64,000 nt of DNA, from assembly GCF_000585375.1 (NCBI RefSeq), contig NZ_KK073874.1, forward strand, positions 744,001 through 808,000. The letters are read 5' to 3'. This document shows, one piece after another, positions 42,994 through 50,760 of the stretch. How positions within the stretch are numbered: position 1 is the stretch's first letter; each line of letters starts with the position of its first letter. Both the position numbers and the translations under genes were made by a program. A model generated the notes under the pieces. It saw only the letters and a program-made list of their open reading frames with translations, searched no databases and was not told the DNA's origin. The DNA is from Cryptosporangium arvum DSM 44712 (GTDB lineage Bacteria; Actinomycetota; Actinomycetes; Mycobacteriales; Cryptosporangiaceae).

Positions 42994-43451
42994 ACAGCTC
43001 CTACCGACCCAACGGCGGCGACCTGGCGACCGCCGGCCTCAGTGCCGAGGCGCAGACTTTCAACTGGTTGCTGGACTCCTTCTGCACAGGCACTGCCGGG
43101 GTCGTCGAGGCGGTGGCGGTATCGGCTGATGGTCTTCTGATGGCGAAGTCGGCCACCTCCGACCACGCGAACGCCGACCGCCTCGCGGCTGTCATCTCGG
43201 GTATGACGAGCCTCGCGGCCGGCGTCGCCGACACGTACAGCCTGGGCGGCCTGAACAAGGTCATCGTGGACCTCACCGGCGGTTACCTGCTGGCGACCGC
43301 GATCAGCCGCGGATCGGTGCTCGGTGTCATCGCCGACCGCACGGCCAACCTGGGCACGGTGGCCTACGAGATGACGCTGTTTGCGAGCCGTGCCGGAGCT
43401 GTGCTGACGCCGGCGCTGATCGTCGAACTGAAGAACTCCGTACAGTCATGA
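42990..43451 (+). CDS. roadblock/LC7 domain protein (conservon CvnB-like)
   Basis: A 153-residue roadblock/LC7 protein: FNWLLDSFCTGTAGVVEAVAVSADGLLMA, followed by DRLAAVISGMTSLAAGVADTYSLGG, then LGVIADRTANLGTVAYEMTLFASRAG. These are the strands and helix of the MglB-like fold that bind and regulate small GTPases. The ATG overlaps the kinase stop (ATGA). With the kinase, DUF742 protein and GTPase it forms the standard conservon order, thought to be a membrane-associated signalling complex. Confidence 0.94.
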   Translation: MNSSYRPNGGDLATAGLSAEAQTFNWLLDSFCTGTAGVVEAVAVSADGLLMAKSATSDHANADRLAAVISGMTSLAAGVADTYSLGGLNKVIVDLTGGYLLATAISRGSVLGVIADRTANLGTVAYEMTLFASRAGAVLTPALIVELKNSVQS

Positions 43452-43909
43452 GGATCCTGGGCGGATCCGACGCAGAGGAACCGGCCTCCATCCGGCCGTA
43501 TCTGAAGGCCTCGTCACTCTCCCCCTCCGGAGAGACGCCCAACAAGGCCAGCAACGTCGGTTCCGAGGCGTCCGGTGCGCAGCTGCGTCCCTTCGTCCTC
43601 ACCTCCGGCCGGGTCACCGCCGACCCGGAGATCGGACTCGAGACCCAGGTGACGGCGGGTACTCGCGGTGGTCGGGTTCCGACCTCGCGGCTCTCGCCCG
43701 AACTCCGAGCCATCGTGACCCTCTGCGCCCAGCCCATCTCCGTGGCCGAGATCTCGGCCCGGCTCAAGCTCCACCTCGGCGTCGTCAAGATCCTGGTCGG
43801 TGACCTGCGGGCCACCGGCTATCTCGACGTGCACAACCATGATGTGAGCTCCCCTAACTCTCCCGAACTCATCCTGCGAGTGATCCGTGGACTCAGTGCC
43901 ATTGTCTGA
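43448..43909 (+). CDS. DUF742 protein (conservon CvnC-like)
   Basis: A 153-residue DUF742 protein: SIRPYLKAS at the start, then SGAQLRPFVLTSGRV near residues 46-60, and a winged-helix-like C-terminal half (SPELRAIVTLCAQPISVAEISARLKLHLGVVKILVGDLRATGYL). DUF742 proteins are fixed partners in conservons. The ATG overlaps the roadblock gene stop, and the GTPase gene starts inside its 3' end by 23 bp, so translation is coupled. Confidence 0.94.
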   Translation: MRILGGSDAEEPASIRPYLKASSLSPSGETPNKASNVGSEASGAQLRPFVLTSGRVTADPEIGLETQVTAGTRGGRVPTSRLSPELRAIVTLCAQPISVAEISARLKLHLGVVKILVGDLRATGYLDVHNHDVSSPNSPELILRVIRGLSAIV

Positions 43910-44501
43910 CCGCACCGCATCAGCACCCGGCTCGAAGCCACCGCTCCCGGTAAAGATCGTCATCGCCGGTGGTTTCGGAGTCGGGAAGACCACGACGGTC
44001 GGTGCCATCTCCGACATCGCCCCGCTGACCACCGAGGCCGAGATGACCGAGGTGGCCGTCGGGATCGACATCCCTGGCCAACATTCGACAAAGACCACGA
44101 CGACCGTGGCGATGGACTTCGGTTCGGTCGCCATCGACGCCGGCGTGAAGCTGTACCTCTTCGGTACACCGGGGCAGTCACGCTTCGGCTTCATGTGGGA
44201 CGACCTCGCCCGGGGAGCGCTCGGCGCGCTCGTCGTCGTCGACAGTTCCCGGCTCGACGACTGCTACCCGGCGGTCGACTACTTCGAGCACACGGGCATC
44301 CCGTTCATCGTCGGCGTGAACGCGTTCGACGGTCTGCTCGCGCAGGACCTCGCCGCGGTCCGCTGGGCGCTCGCGATCGACGACCAGGTGCCGGTCGTCG
44401 CGTTCGACGCGCGTGACCGGCGGTCGGTGCGGGACACCCTGCTCGTGCTGCTCAACCGGGCCTTGCACAAGGCGATCGGCGAGCAGGTCGCCGCGACCTG
44501 A
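43887..44501 (+). CDS. small GTP-binding protein (conservon CvnD-like)
   Basis: A 204-residue Ras-like GTPase: G1 GGFGVGKTTTVGA (about residues 28-40), G3 FGTPGQSRFGF in place of DxxG, and a G4-like GVNAFDG. Lack of the Asp of DxxG and the NAFD form of NKxD are usual in this conserved family. It probably switches downstream effectors after kinase/roadblock signalling. GTG start, overlapping the DUF742 gene. The operon ends with a strong terminator, so this is the last gene. Confidence 0.93.
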   Translation: MDSVPLSDRTASAPGSKPPLPVKIVIAGGFGVGKTTTVGAISDIAPLTTEAEMTEVAVGIDIPGQHSTKTTTTVAMDFGSVAIDAGVKLYLFGTPGQSRFGFMWDDLARGALGALVVVDSSRLDDCYPAVDYFEHTGIPFIVGVNAFDGLLAQDLAAVRWALAIDDQVPVVAFDARDRRSVRDTLLVLLNRALHKAIGEQVAAT

Positions 44502-44522
44502 GTCGATCAGGACCGAACGGGG

Positions 44523-44561
44523 ACCGGCGGGCGCCTGACCAAAGGCGCCCGCCGGTCTTTT
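44523..44561 (+). terminator. Rho-independent-like terminator of the conservon
   Basis: A 13-bp perfect stem (ACCGGCGGGCGCC with GGCGCCCGCCGGT), 8-base loop and a CTTTT run, 21 bp past the GTPase stop. Confidence 0.9.
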
Positions 44562-44864
44562 GTCATTACGGAGAGTAAACGTTCCCTGGCGTAAATAGAC
44601 CAAGTGGTGTGGCCTGGGTCACCCGAGGCGGGCGTTTTCGGCCTCGGTGGACACGGAAGTAAGAATTTTAGGTAGAGCGCGTCTGACGCTGCGTGACTAC
44701 CCCGTGAACGCGAAAGTCCGCGCGTCGCCATGCCGGGGAGACGACGCGCGGACGATTCGGGATGGCGGCACGAGCTGGAGGGTCCGGGCGCCTCCAGCCC
44801 GCACCGGCCCGGGCCGACGGCGGTCCGGTGTGGACGCCCGTCGGAGTTGGTGCGGGGTGTTCGG
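44562..44864. other. intergenic region with a hairpin
   Basis: About 300 bp with no clear gene. It holds a 12-bp perfect hairpin (GTCCGCGCGTCG and CGACGCGCGGAC) at 44716-44753, likely the terminator of the minus-strand small gene to the right. Confidence 0.6.
44716..44753 (-). terminator. hairpin downstream of a minus-strand small gene
   Basis: Perfect 12-bp arms with a 14-base loop, 112 bp past the stop of the small gene ending at 44865. Confidence 0.6.
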
Positions 44865-45128
44865 TCAGGCCGTGGCGGGCGACGTGCCGTCGTCGCCGAA
44901 GAGCTGGTCGAAGTGGTCGGCCTGGCGCTGGTGCCAGGCGGCCAGCCCGCGCAGGCGCGCCGCGTGCGCCCGATCGGTGCAGAGCCGGGCCGAGAGCTCG
45001 ACCTTCCACGCCGCTTCTCTGTGCGCGCAGCCGCGAGCGGACTCAGTCCGTGCTGCGCGTGGAGCAGGGGACACGTCAACCTCCCGTCGCCGACCTTCGA
45101 CGGCTCGACCGAAAGAACCGTCGCGCAC
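44865..45128 (-). CDS. small hypothetical protein
   Basis: An 87-residue soluble protein, starting at a GTG preceded by AGGAGG at 45138-45143, an excellent ribosome site nine bases away. The C-terminal half (EAAWKVELSARLCTDRAHAARLRGLAAWHQRQADHFDQLFGDDG) is helical and acidic at the end; the N-terminal half is basic. No family was recognised. It is divergent from the DUF397 gene (159 bp between starts), so it may belong to that XRE/DUF397 regulatory locus. Confidence 0.65.
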   Translation of the reverse strand: MRDGSFGRAVEGRRREVDVSPAPRAARTESARGCAHREAAWKVELSARLCTDRAHAARLRGLAAWHQRQADHFDQLFGDDGTSPATA

Positions 45129-45286
45129 GTGCGTTATCCTCCTGCATCAGGCAGTGCATGTGCAAGAGCGTCTGCACGTGCAGATGGCCTAATTTGATGG
45201 GCGCACGCGACGGCACGGGGCGTCGTTCCGCCGATCGTGCACCGGCGGCCACTGACGTCCCGCCGGCGATCCGAGAGAGGCGCAAT

Positions 45287-45523
45287 ATGCACCACCTGTA
45301 CAACGGCATACCTGCCGGGCAACTGGGTCCGGTGGCGTGGCTGAAGAGCAGCCACAGCAACCCCAACGGCAATTGCGTGGAGATTGCCGGGCTGCCGGAC
45401 GGGCAGTTCGCGGTTCGGAACTCTCGTCACCCCGAGGGCCCCGCACTCATCTACACCCGCGACGAGATCGCGGCCCTCATCGCCGGTGCGCGCAGCGGCG
45501 ACTTCGACCACTTCGTCAGTTGA
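45287..45523 (+). CDS. DUF397 domain protein
   Basis: A 78-residue DUF397 protein: AWLKSSHSNPNGNCVEIAGLPDGQFAVRNSRHPEGPALIYTRDEIAALIAGARSGDFD contains the WxKSSxS...NCVEVA-type core and the RDSKxPxG-type segment. GAGAGAGG precedes the ATG. DUF397 proteins are typically encoded beside XRE/DUF5753 regulators and may act as toxin/antitoxin-like or regulatory partners; here that regulator is convergent and 80 bp away. Confidence 0.92.
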   Translation: MHHLYNGIPAGQLGPVAWLKSSHSNPNGNCVEIAGLPDGQFAVRNSRHPEGPALIYTRDEIAALIAGARSGDFDHFVS

Positions 45524-45547
45524 AAGCCGTCGTGGTGGTGTTCTAGC

Positions 45548-45573
45548 GCGGAGCGCGGTCGGGCGCGCTCCGC
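45548..45573. terminator. bidirectional hairpin between DUF397 and XRE genes
   Basis: Perfect 10-bp arms (GCGGAGCGCG with CGCGCTCCGC) and a 6-base loop, between convergent genes. Confidence 0.65.
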
Positions 45574-45602
45574 ATCGTAAAGTCGCACGAGCTCCGCAGA
45601 CG

Positions 45603-46484
45603 TCAGCGGAGCGGCAGGTCGAAGTCCTTACGGATCTCCGCGAAACGCTCGCGGCTGCGGTCCGGTGAGTCGGCCTCGACGGCGAGGCGCTCCATCGACT
45701 CCAGATAGGTGTCGACGTCCTCGCGCTTCTCGAGGTAGAGAGCGCTCGTCAACTGCTCGATGTAGACGATGTCGGGCAGTGTCTGATCAGGGAAGCGGAG
45801 CAGGGAGAACGCGCCCCCCGCCGCGGCGTGGCCGCCGAACCCGAACGGGATGATCTGGAGCGTGACGTTGGGCCGCTCCGAGAGCTCGGCCAGCAGCTCG
45901 AGCTGGGCACGCATCACGTCGCGCCCGCCGATCGGGCGGCGCAGGACGGCTTCGTCGATGATCGCCCAGAACCGGGGCGCGTTGGGGCGGTCGAGCAGCT
46001 GCTGACGCTCCATCCGCAGCTGCACCCGGCGGTCGATCTCTTCCTTCGGCGCGCTGCCGTTGCCGAGCAGCACCACCGCGCGTGCGTAGTCCTCGGTCTG
46101 CAGTAGACCGGGGATGAACTGCACCTCGTACGTACGGATCAGCGACGCCGCGGCCTCCAGGCCGACGTATGCCTGGAACCATTGGGGCAGGATGTCGCCG
46201 AACTTGTGCCACCAGCCGGGTTGGTTGGCTTCCCGCGCGAGCGAGAGCAGGGCGTCGCGCTCCGCCGGGTCGGTGACCCCGTACAGCGTGAGCAGGTCGG
46301 AGACGTCGCGCTCCTTGAAGCCGACGCGGCCGAGTTCGATGCGGCTGATCTTGGATTCGGAGGCGCGGATCGCGTAGCCGGCGTCCTCGCGGGTGACGTT
46401 GCGGTCCTCGCGTAGCCTGCGCAACTGGGAGCCCAGGAGAATGCGCAGGACGGTGGGGCCTGCGCCAGGCTCAGGCGTCATCAC
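45603..46484 (-). CDS. XRE-family regulator with DUF5753 domain
   Basis: A 293-residue regulator. The N-terminal Cro/C1 helix-turn-helix (LGSQLRRLREDRNVTREDAGYAIRASESKISRIELGR, about residues 17-53) is followed by DUF5753 (about 100-280: YEVQFIPGLLQTEDYARAV; IIDEAVLRRPIGG; TLQIIPFGFGGHAAAGGAFSLLRF; VYIEQLTSALYLEKREDVDTY). Such proteins are developmental or antibiotic regulators in actinomycetes, with DUF397 partners. It reads toward the DUF397 gene; its start is 86 bp from an IS element that inserted in the upstream region. Confidence 0.94.
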   Translation of the reverse strand: MMTPEPGAGPTVLRILLGSQLRRLREDRNVTREDAGYAIRASESKISRIELGRVGFKERDVSDLLTLYGVTDPAERDALLSLAREANQPGWWHKFGDILPQWFQAYVGLEAAASLIRTYEVQFIPGLLQTEDYARAVVLLGNGSAPKEEIDRRVQLRMERQQLLDRPNAPRFWAIIDEAVLRRPIGGRDVMRAQLELLAELSERPNVTLQIIPFGFGGHAAAGGAFSLLRFPDQTLPDIVYIEQLTSALYLEKREDVDTYLESMERLAVEADSPDRSRERFAEIRKDFDLPLR

Positions 46485-46589
46485 CGAATCCAGCCCCTAG
46501 TTCGCCTAGCGTGGGTACACCGGACGGTGTCGGACCGGTGATCCTGCGTCTTTCCCGCCTCGACCACTAGGGCCTGTTTGAAAAGCTGG

Positions 46590-47042
46590 TCACCGTAGCC
46601 ATTCGTTGATCGCGGCGATGTGCAGCGTCGTGAGAAAGCGGACGGCGAGTTTGTCGTAGCGAGTCGCGACCGCCCGGTAGCGCTTGAGGCGGTTGATCCC
46701 GCACTCGACCGCGTGGCGCTGCTTGTAGGTCTCGGCGTTGAACGTCGGTGGGCGGCCGCCGGCGCTGCCGCGACGTCGGCGGTGGGCCAACCGGTCGGCT
46801 GGTTCGGGGATGGTGGCGCGGATTCCGCGTCGGCGCAGGTAGACGCGGTTGGCGCGGGATCCGTAGGCCTTATCGGCTAGGACCCGCGCCGGCCGTGTCC
46901 TGGGCCTGCCGACTCGACCGGGGACACCGATCGCGTCGATCACCGGCTGGAACTGCGGCGCGTCTCCGGCCTGCCCGGCGGTGACCAGCAGCGACAGCGG
47001 ACGCTGTCCGCCCTCGGCCGCGAGATGGATCTTGGTGCTCAA
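46590..47042 (-). CDS. IS5-family transposase, OrfB part (DDE second D and E)
   Basis: A 150-codon frame. The translated product ([61 protein letters not shown]) carries the second Asp (ADKAYGS) and the Glu (HAVEC...RLKRYR) of the DDE triad. Its in-frame upstream part ([14 protein letters not shown]) belongs to the same domain, so OrfB is normally made by -1 frameshift from OrfA rather than from its own TTG start. Together with OrfA it forms one transposase that cuts and pastes the element. Confidence 0.9.
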   Translation of the reverse strand: MSTKIHLAAEGGQRPLSLLVTAGQAGDAPQFQPVIDAIGVPGRVGRPRTRPARVLADKAYGSRANRVYLRRRGIRATIPEPADRLAHRRRRGSAGGRPPTFNAETYKQRHAVECGINRLKRYRAVATRYDKLAVRFLTTLHIAAINEWLR

Positions 47043-47461
47043 CCCGCCGCGTGACCGTCCCAGACCATGGTCGTTGGGCTCTGCGGTGCACCCTCCCGGC
47101 GGTTGTTTCTGATCGACCCCCTTTTACGGGCGCCCGCGGCGTGCTGGTGAGCCCGGACCACGGTGGAGTCGACGGACACGTCCCAGGTGATCAGCCCCCG
47201 GGCCTGGGCGCGGGACTGCAGATCGGACACGATGCGCGCCCAGGTCCCGTCCCGCTGCCAGTCCCGGAACAGCGCATACGCGGTCTCCCACGGCCCATAC
47301 CGTTCGGGCAGGTCCCGCCACGGCGCCCCGGTCCTCACCCGCCACCGGATCCCATCAATGACCTGCCGCCGCGAACGCGGCGGCCGACCACCCGGCTTAG
47401 CCGACGGCAACACCGCCGACAAGACTTCCCACTCCGCATTCGTCAGATCACCACGAGCCAC
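47039..47461 (-). CDS. IS5-family transposase, OrfA part (DDE first D)
   Basis: A 140-residue frame: [60 protein letters not shown] and [30 protein letters not shown] provides the first catalytic Asp. After AAAAGGGGG, OrfA continues into a short non-homologous tail ([13 protein letters not shown]) and stops, while the homologous frame is OrfB, one base back. The first half includes the IS5 DUF4096-type N-terminal domain. Confidence 0.9.
   Translation of the reverse strand: MARGDLTNAEWEVLSAVLPSAKPGGRPPRSRRQVIDGIRWRVRTGAPWRDLPERYGPWETAYALFRDWQRDGTWARIVSDLQSRAQARGLITWDVSVDSTVVRAHQHAAGARKRGSIRNNRREGAPQSPTTMVWDGHAAG
47117..47125 (-). promoter_or_regulatory. probable programmed -1 frameshift site of the transposase
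   Basis: The minus strand reads AAAAGGGGG here. A one-base slip backward joins OrfA to the frame encoding [14 protein letters not shown] then OrfB. This is the usual mechanism for IS427-type transposases. Confidence 0.75.
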
Positions 47462-47487
47462 GCATCACCCAACGAACGAAGCGCTTT

Positions 47488-47754
47488 TCAAACACGCCCT
47501 AGTGACGGCTCGATCACTAGTGACGGACGCGCGAGCGACCACGCGGCATGAGTGACCGCGAAGTGACTCACCGAAGGATGGCACGTCCTAGAGGACTTCG
47601 CGTGCAATGGACGCACCTTGCCGCGCACGTTGGCGAAGTCGCGAGGGTGCAAGTCGGCGGGTTTTCGGACGACCCACCACGAACCGTCGAGGTCGATGTC
47701 GACGCTGACCGTGAAGCGAGGCCGGCCCGTTCTCGGGCGGGACGTCGCGTTCAC
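47488..47754 (-). CDS. small protein truncated by the IS element
   Basis: An 88-residue frame with a GTG start and a GGGAGG ribosome site six bases before it. FTVSVDIDLDGSWWVVRKPADLHPRDFANVRGKVRP looks protein-like, the rest less so. The stop codon (TGA in TGTTTGA) is supplied by the IS terminal repeat, so the insertion changed the C-terminus; before insertion the frame would have run on towards the XRE gene start. No family was recognised. It follows an 83-codon Cys-rich ORF by 18 bp, suggesting a two-gene unit. Confidence 0.5.
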   Translation of the reverse strand: MNATSRPRTGRPRFTVSVDIDLDGSWWVVRKPADLHPRDFANVRGKVRPLHAKSSRTCHPSVSHFAVTHAAWSLARPSLVIEPSLGRV

Positions 47755-47772
47755 CTGTTGCCTCCCACTCGC

Positions 47773-48024
47773 TCATTTGCGGTACGTAGCGCACGGATCG
47801 TAGTGGAGTAGGAACGAGTTGCTCCAGTGGGCAGGCCCCCACAACGGGGTGGAAAAAACGAACGGCTCTCCGATTGACGAAATGACCAGCGGAAAGCCTT
47901 CCGTGGGACATCCGGTGCGACATTCGCCATACCCCGCCGCAGTAAGGCCGGAGACGTCGCATCTGGACAAAAATGTCGCCGCTGAGCAGCCCGGACATAC
48001 CGGCTGCGGATCGTATACCGCCAT
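47773..48024 (-). CDS. small Cys-rich hypothetical protein
   Basis: An 83-residue frame, MAVYDPQPVCPGCSAATFLSRCD at the start, with CPGC and further Cys in GECRTGC, which could bind zinc. The rest (FPLVISSIGEPFVFSTPLWGPAHW) is hydrophobic and Trp-rich. The stop lies 18 bp before the next small gene, whose ribosome site falls in the gap. Codon third positions are less GC-rich than the genome and there is no good ribosome site, so it could be foreign or non-coding. No family was recognised. Confidence 0.45.
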   Translation of the reverse strand: MAVYDPQPVCPGCSAATFLSRCDVSGLTAAGYGECRTGCPTEGFPLVISSIGEPFVFSTPLWGPAHWSNSFLLHYDPCATYRK

Positions 48025-48094
48025 TTTGAAGAAGTGAGACGCCGTATCGCATGGCGCAAATTCAGAGCGCCGAACGACGGCTATTGATGTGCTA

Positions 48095-48106
48095 ATAAAT
48101 ATTTAT
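48095..48106. promoter_or_regulatory. AT-only palindrome ATAAATATTTAT
   Basis: A 12-bp all-A/T palindrome in a high-GC region, 120 bp before the amidase start. It may be a promoter, a nucleoid protein site or a relic of imported DNA. Confidence 0.35.
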
Positions 48107-48181
48107 AGGCCGTTTTGTGACGGGCGCCTGTTACCCGAGCTTCCTAGCTCGGACTTCTGACTGAAACACGGTTCACGCAGT

Positions 48182-48193
48182 GTCGTATACGAC
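48182..48193. promoter_or_regulatory. palindrome GTCGTATACGAC upstream of formamidase
   Basis: Perfect 12-bp palindrome, 33 bp before the amidase GTG, where a repressor could act. The regulator is not known; the downstream PucR protein is one candidate. Confidence 0.5.
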
Positions 48194-48226
48194 TTGCTCG
48201 CCCCTCACCGCACGAAGGAGCTCGGC

Positions 48227-49333
48227 GTGACGCTGCAGCCGCGCGAAGGTCGTATCCCCGGCGACCACTACCTCGAGACGACGCCGGAAACGGCCCAGTG
48301 GGGCTTCCTGCCCAACCGCGCCAGCGCGCCGGTGCTGAACGTGGAGAGCGGTGCGACGGTCACCATCGACACCCTCAGCCACGAGGGCATCCTGGAGGAC
48401 CAGGGTCGAGACCCGGTCGCGTACCTGGCCGGCTTCGGCGTGAAGGCGACCGAGGTGCTCGAGGACTCGCGGGTGTTCGCGGCGTCCGATCTCACCCACG
48501 ACTTCGACGACGGCCCGCACGTGGTGACCGGCCCGATCGCGGTGTCCGGCGCCGAGCCGGGCGACTTACTCCGGGTCGACGTCCTCGACCTGGGGATCCG
48601 CGCCCCCTACGGCTTCATCAGCAACCGGCACGGCTACGGCGCTCTGCCCGGCGAGTTCCCCGAGGGCACGCTGCGCCGCGAGGATGCCCACGTGCTCGAT
48701 CCGACGAGCTTCGGCAGCAACATCCACTTCACCGACGTCACCGAGAACGGCGGCGTGCTCTACGGCAACCTGCGCTTCGGCGAGGGCCGGGGCGTCCGGT
48801 TCCCGCTGCGCCCGTTCCTGGGCCTGATGGGCGTCGCGCGCGACACCGACGAGGCGGTGCCCTCGGTGCCGCCGGGTGACCACGGCGGCAACATGGACGT
48901 GAACGAGCTCCAGGCCGGCTCGACGCTGTATCTCCCGGTGCAGACCGCCGGTGCGCTGTTCTACGCCGGCGACCCCCACTACGCCCAGGGCGACGGCGAG
49001 GTGGCGCTGACCGCACTGGAGGCGCCGCTGCGCGCGACCCTGCGCCTGACCGTGCTCAAGGACGCGGCCGCGCGCGCGGCCGTCGGTGCCATCCGCAACC
49101 CGTTCGTCGAGACCGACACGCACTGGATCCCGACCGGAATGGACCCCGACCTCAACGAGGCCATGAGGAAGGCCGTGCGGGCCGCGGTGTCGTTCCTCGA
49201 GACCCACCAGGGCGTGCCGAGGGCCACCGCGCTGGCCTACCTGAGCGCGGCCGGCGACTTCGAGGTCAGTCAGGTCGTCGACGCGGTGAAGGGTGTTCAC
49301 TGCCTGATCCGCAAGGCGGACTTCGGCGCCTGA
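48227..49333 (+). CDS. acetamidase/formamidase family protein
   Basis: A 368-residue FmdA_AmdA protein: the metal/active-site region VLNVESGATVTIDTLSHEG, EPGDLLRVDVLDLGIR, YGFISNRHGYGALPG, VPPGDHGGNMDVNELQAGSTLYLPVQTAGALFYAGDPHYAQGDGEVALTALE and the C-terminal LSAAGDFEVSQVVDAVKGVHCLI are all present. The family hydrolyses short amides to ammonia and acid. The GTG start follows GAAGGAG. As the first gene of a region with PucR, amidohydrolase and amidase, it probably releases nitrogen from a small amide in that pathway. Confidence 0.93.
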   Translation: MTLQPREGRIPGDHYLETTPETAQWGFLPNRASAPVLNVESGATVTIDTLSHEGILEDQGRDPVAYLAGFGVKATEVLEDSRVFAASDLTHDFDDGPHVVTGPIAVSGAEPGDLLRVDVLDLGIRAPYGFISNRHGYGALPGEFPEGTLRREDAHVLDPTSFGSNIHFTDVTENGGVLYGNLRFGEGRGVRFPLRPFLGLMGVARDTDEAVPSVPPGDHGGNMDVNELQAGSTLYLPVQTAGALFYAGDPHYAQGDGEVALTALEAPLRATLRLTVLKDAAARAAVGAIRNPFVETDTHWIPTGMDPDLNEAMRKAVRAAVSFLETHQGVPRATALAYLSAAGDFEVSQVVDAVKGVHCLIRKADFGA

Positions 49334-49338
49334 CCCTC

Positions 49339-49354
49339 GTGTTCAGGAGAACAC
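49339..49354. promoter_or_regulatory. inverted repeat GTGTTC-AGGA-GAACAC
   Basis: Perfect repeat six bases after the amidase stop; arms extend to CGTGTTC/GAACACG. A terminator stem or an operator for the PucR gene are both possible. Confidence 0.45.
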
Positions 49355-49365
49355 GTTGAGCGACG

Positions 49366-49415
49366 ATACCTCCCGGTGACGACGGTGCTGAAGACACTGC
49401 GTGACCGGGAGGTAT
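49366..49415. promoter_or_regulatory. widely spaced 12-bp inverted repeat at the PucR gene start
   Basis: Arms ATACCTCCCGGT (49366-49377) and ACCGGGAGGTAT (49404-49415) with 26 bp between, just before the PucR coding region. The right arm holds a ribosome-site-like GGGAGG, so pairing in RNA could hide it. An autoregulatory operator is equally possible. Confidence 0.5.
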
Positions 49416-49425
49416 GGTTCCGCCC

Positions 49426-50679
49426 ATGGAGGGCGGTCGGGTTCCCATGACGTCCCGCCCGATCGCACCGCGCGGAGGGCCGGTCTCTCCGGCGGCGACC
49501 CCGGAGGAGTTCGAGCGGGAGCTCAACCAGCTCACGCTCGGTGGCGAGGGCTGGTCGGCGATCCTGCGCCGGTTGGCCGCCCACACCGGCCACGCCGCCT
49601 GGCTGTTCGACGTCCACGGCGCGTTGCTGGCCACCTCGGTGCCGCCCGGCACGGAGGCGCCGAACGTCCGGGCCTCGGACGTGGCGCAGGTGTTCGGGGC
49701 CGAGCGGCCGGTGCCGCTGACCATGTCCGACGGACGGCCCGTCCGGGCCGCCGCGGTCCGCGCCGACCGGCGCCGGTTCGGCATCGTGCTGCTCGCCGAG
49801 CCGGTCTCCCCGCCGGTCGTGCCGTACCTGCTGGCGGCCACGACCGCGCTCGCGATCGAGGCGGTCCGCCGGGACGCCGCCGCCGAGGCGGGGTCGGCCG
49901 CCGGCGCCGACCTCGTCGACGAGTTGCGCTGCGGCACGTTGCGCGCACCCGACGACCTCACCCGGGCCGCCGCCCGCTTCGGTATGCGCCTGGACGCCCC
50001 GCACGCCGGTGCGGTCTTCGACTACGACGGGCCGCACGTGCGCGCCTGGGCCACCGCGCTGCCCCGGGCCGGCGTGACCGCGCTCCACCAGGGACGCCGG
50101 GCCTGGACCGTGCTGCCGGGCGGTGAGGACGGCGAACTCGAGCGGCTGCGTGAGCGCGCGCAGGCCGTCGTCGGCGACGGTGTGGTGCGTGCCGCGTCCG
50201 GTCCGGTGGTCAACGGCGCCGACCGGACCGCGAACTCGTTCCGTGAAGCCGAGGTGCTGCTGGCGCTGCTGCTGCGGCGCAGCTCGACCCGCGGCGACGC
50301 GCTCGTGCTGCCGTACGGATCGCTGGGCCTGGCGCAGCTACTGGTCACCGTGCCGCCGGAGCGCCTGCGCGAGTTCGTCGAGCGGCACCTCGGACCGCTG
50401 CTGCCCCGCGAGGACCTGATCCGTACGCTGCGCGCGTGGCTGGCGTCCAGCGGCAGCCGCACCGCCGTCGCCGACGCGCTGCATCTGCACCGCAACTCGG
50501 TCGGCTACCGGGTAGGCCAGATCAAGACGCTGCTCGGCGTCGACCCGTTGGACCCGGAAGCCATCGTGCTGCTGCAGGCGGCGCTCACCGCCCAGGAGTT
50601 GCTGTTGGCTCTGGACGAGCACGATCCTGTCGTCGGCGGCTGGTTCTCGGACCGTCCCGGCGTGACCAAAAGACCCTGA
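49426..50679 (+). CDS. PucR family transcriptional regulator
   Basis: A 417-residue regulator. The first 150 residues are a sensor-like region (WSAILRRLAAHTGHAAWLFDVHGALLATS), followed by the GGDEF-like PucR core (about 190-260) and the C-terminal PucR helix-turn-helix (about 345-400: TLRAWLASSGSRTAVADALHLHRNSVGYRVGQIKTLLGVD). This family activates purine, allantoin and other nitrogen-source genes. Three ATGs (49414, 49426, 49447) compete; the middle is used. It lies between formamidase and the first BMP lipoprotein, so it is a likely regulator of the locus. Confidence 0.9.
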   Translation: MEGGRVPMTSRPIAPRGGPVSPAATPEEFERELNQLTLGGEGWSAILRRLAAHTGHAAWLFDVHGALLATSVPPGTEAPNVRASDVAQVFGAERPVPLTMSDGRPVRAAAVRADRRRFGIVLLAEPVSPPVVPYLLAATTALAIEAVRRDAAAEAGSAAGADLVDELRCGTLRAPDDLTRAAARFGMRLDAPHAGAVFDYDGPHVRAWATALPRAGVTALHQGRRAWTVLPGGEDGELERLRERAQAVVGDGVVRAASGPVVNGADRTANSFREAEVLLALLLRRSSTRGDALVLPYGSLGLAQLLVTVPPERLREFVERHLGPLLPREDLIRTLRAWLASSGSRTAVADALHLHRNSVGYRVGQIKTLLGVDPLDPEAIVLLQAALTAQELLLALDEHDPVVGGWFSDRPGVTKRP

Positions 50680-50760
50680 CCAGTGGCTTCGACCTGATTG
50701 CCCGGTTTCTGCGTGTGACTAGTGTGCTCTGAAGGTGTAAGGACCCCCGGAAGGACCCCC

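Larger units (their letters stand above)
46571..47498. mobile_element. IS5-family (IS427-like) insertion sequence
   Basis: A 928-bp element with 16-bp terminal inverted repeats (GGCCTGTTTGAAAAGC at the left, GGCGTGTTTGAAAAGC at the right, one mismatch), flanked on both sides by CTAG as target duplication. It holds two overlapping transposase frames on the minus strand joined by a probable -1 frameshift. Both frames are open and the DDE residues are present, so it may still be active. It sits between the XRE gene and two small genes, ending one of them early. Confidence 0.9.
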
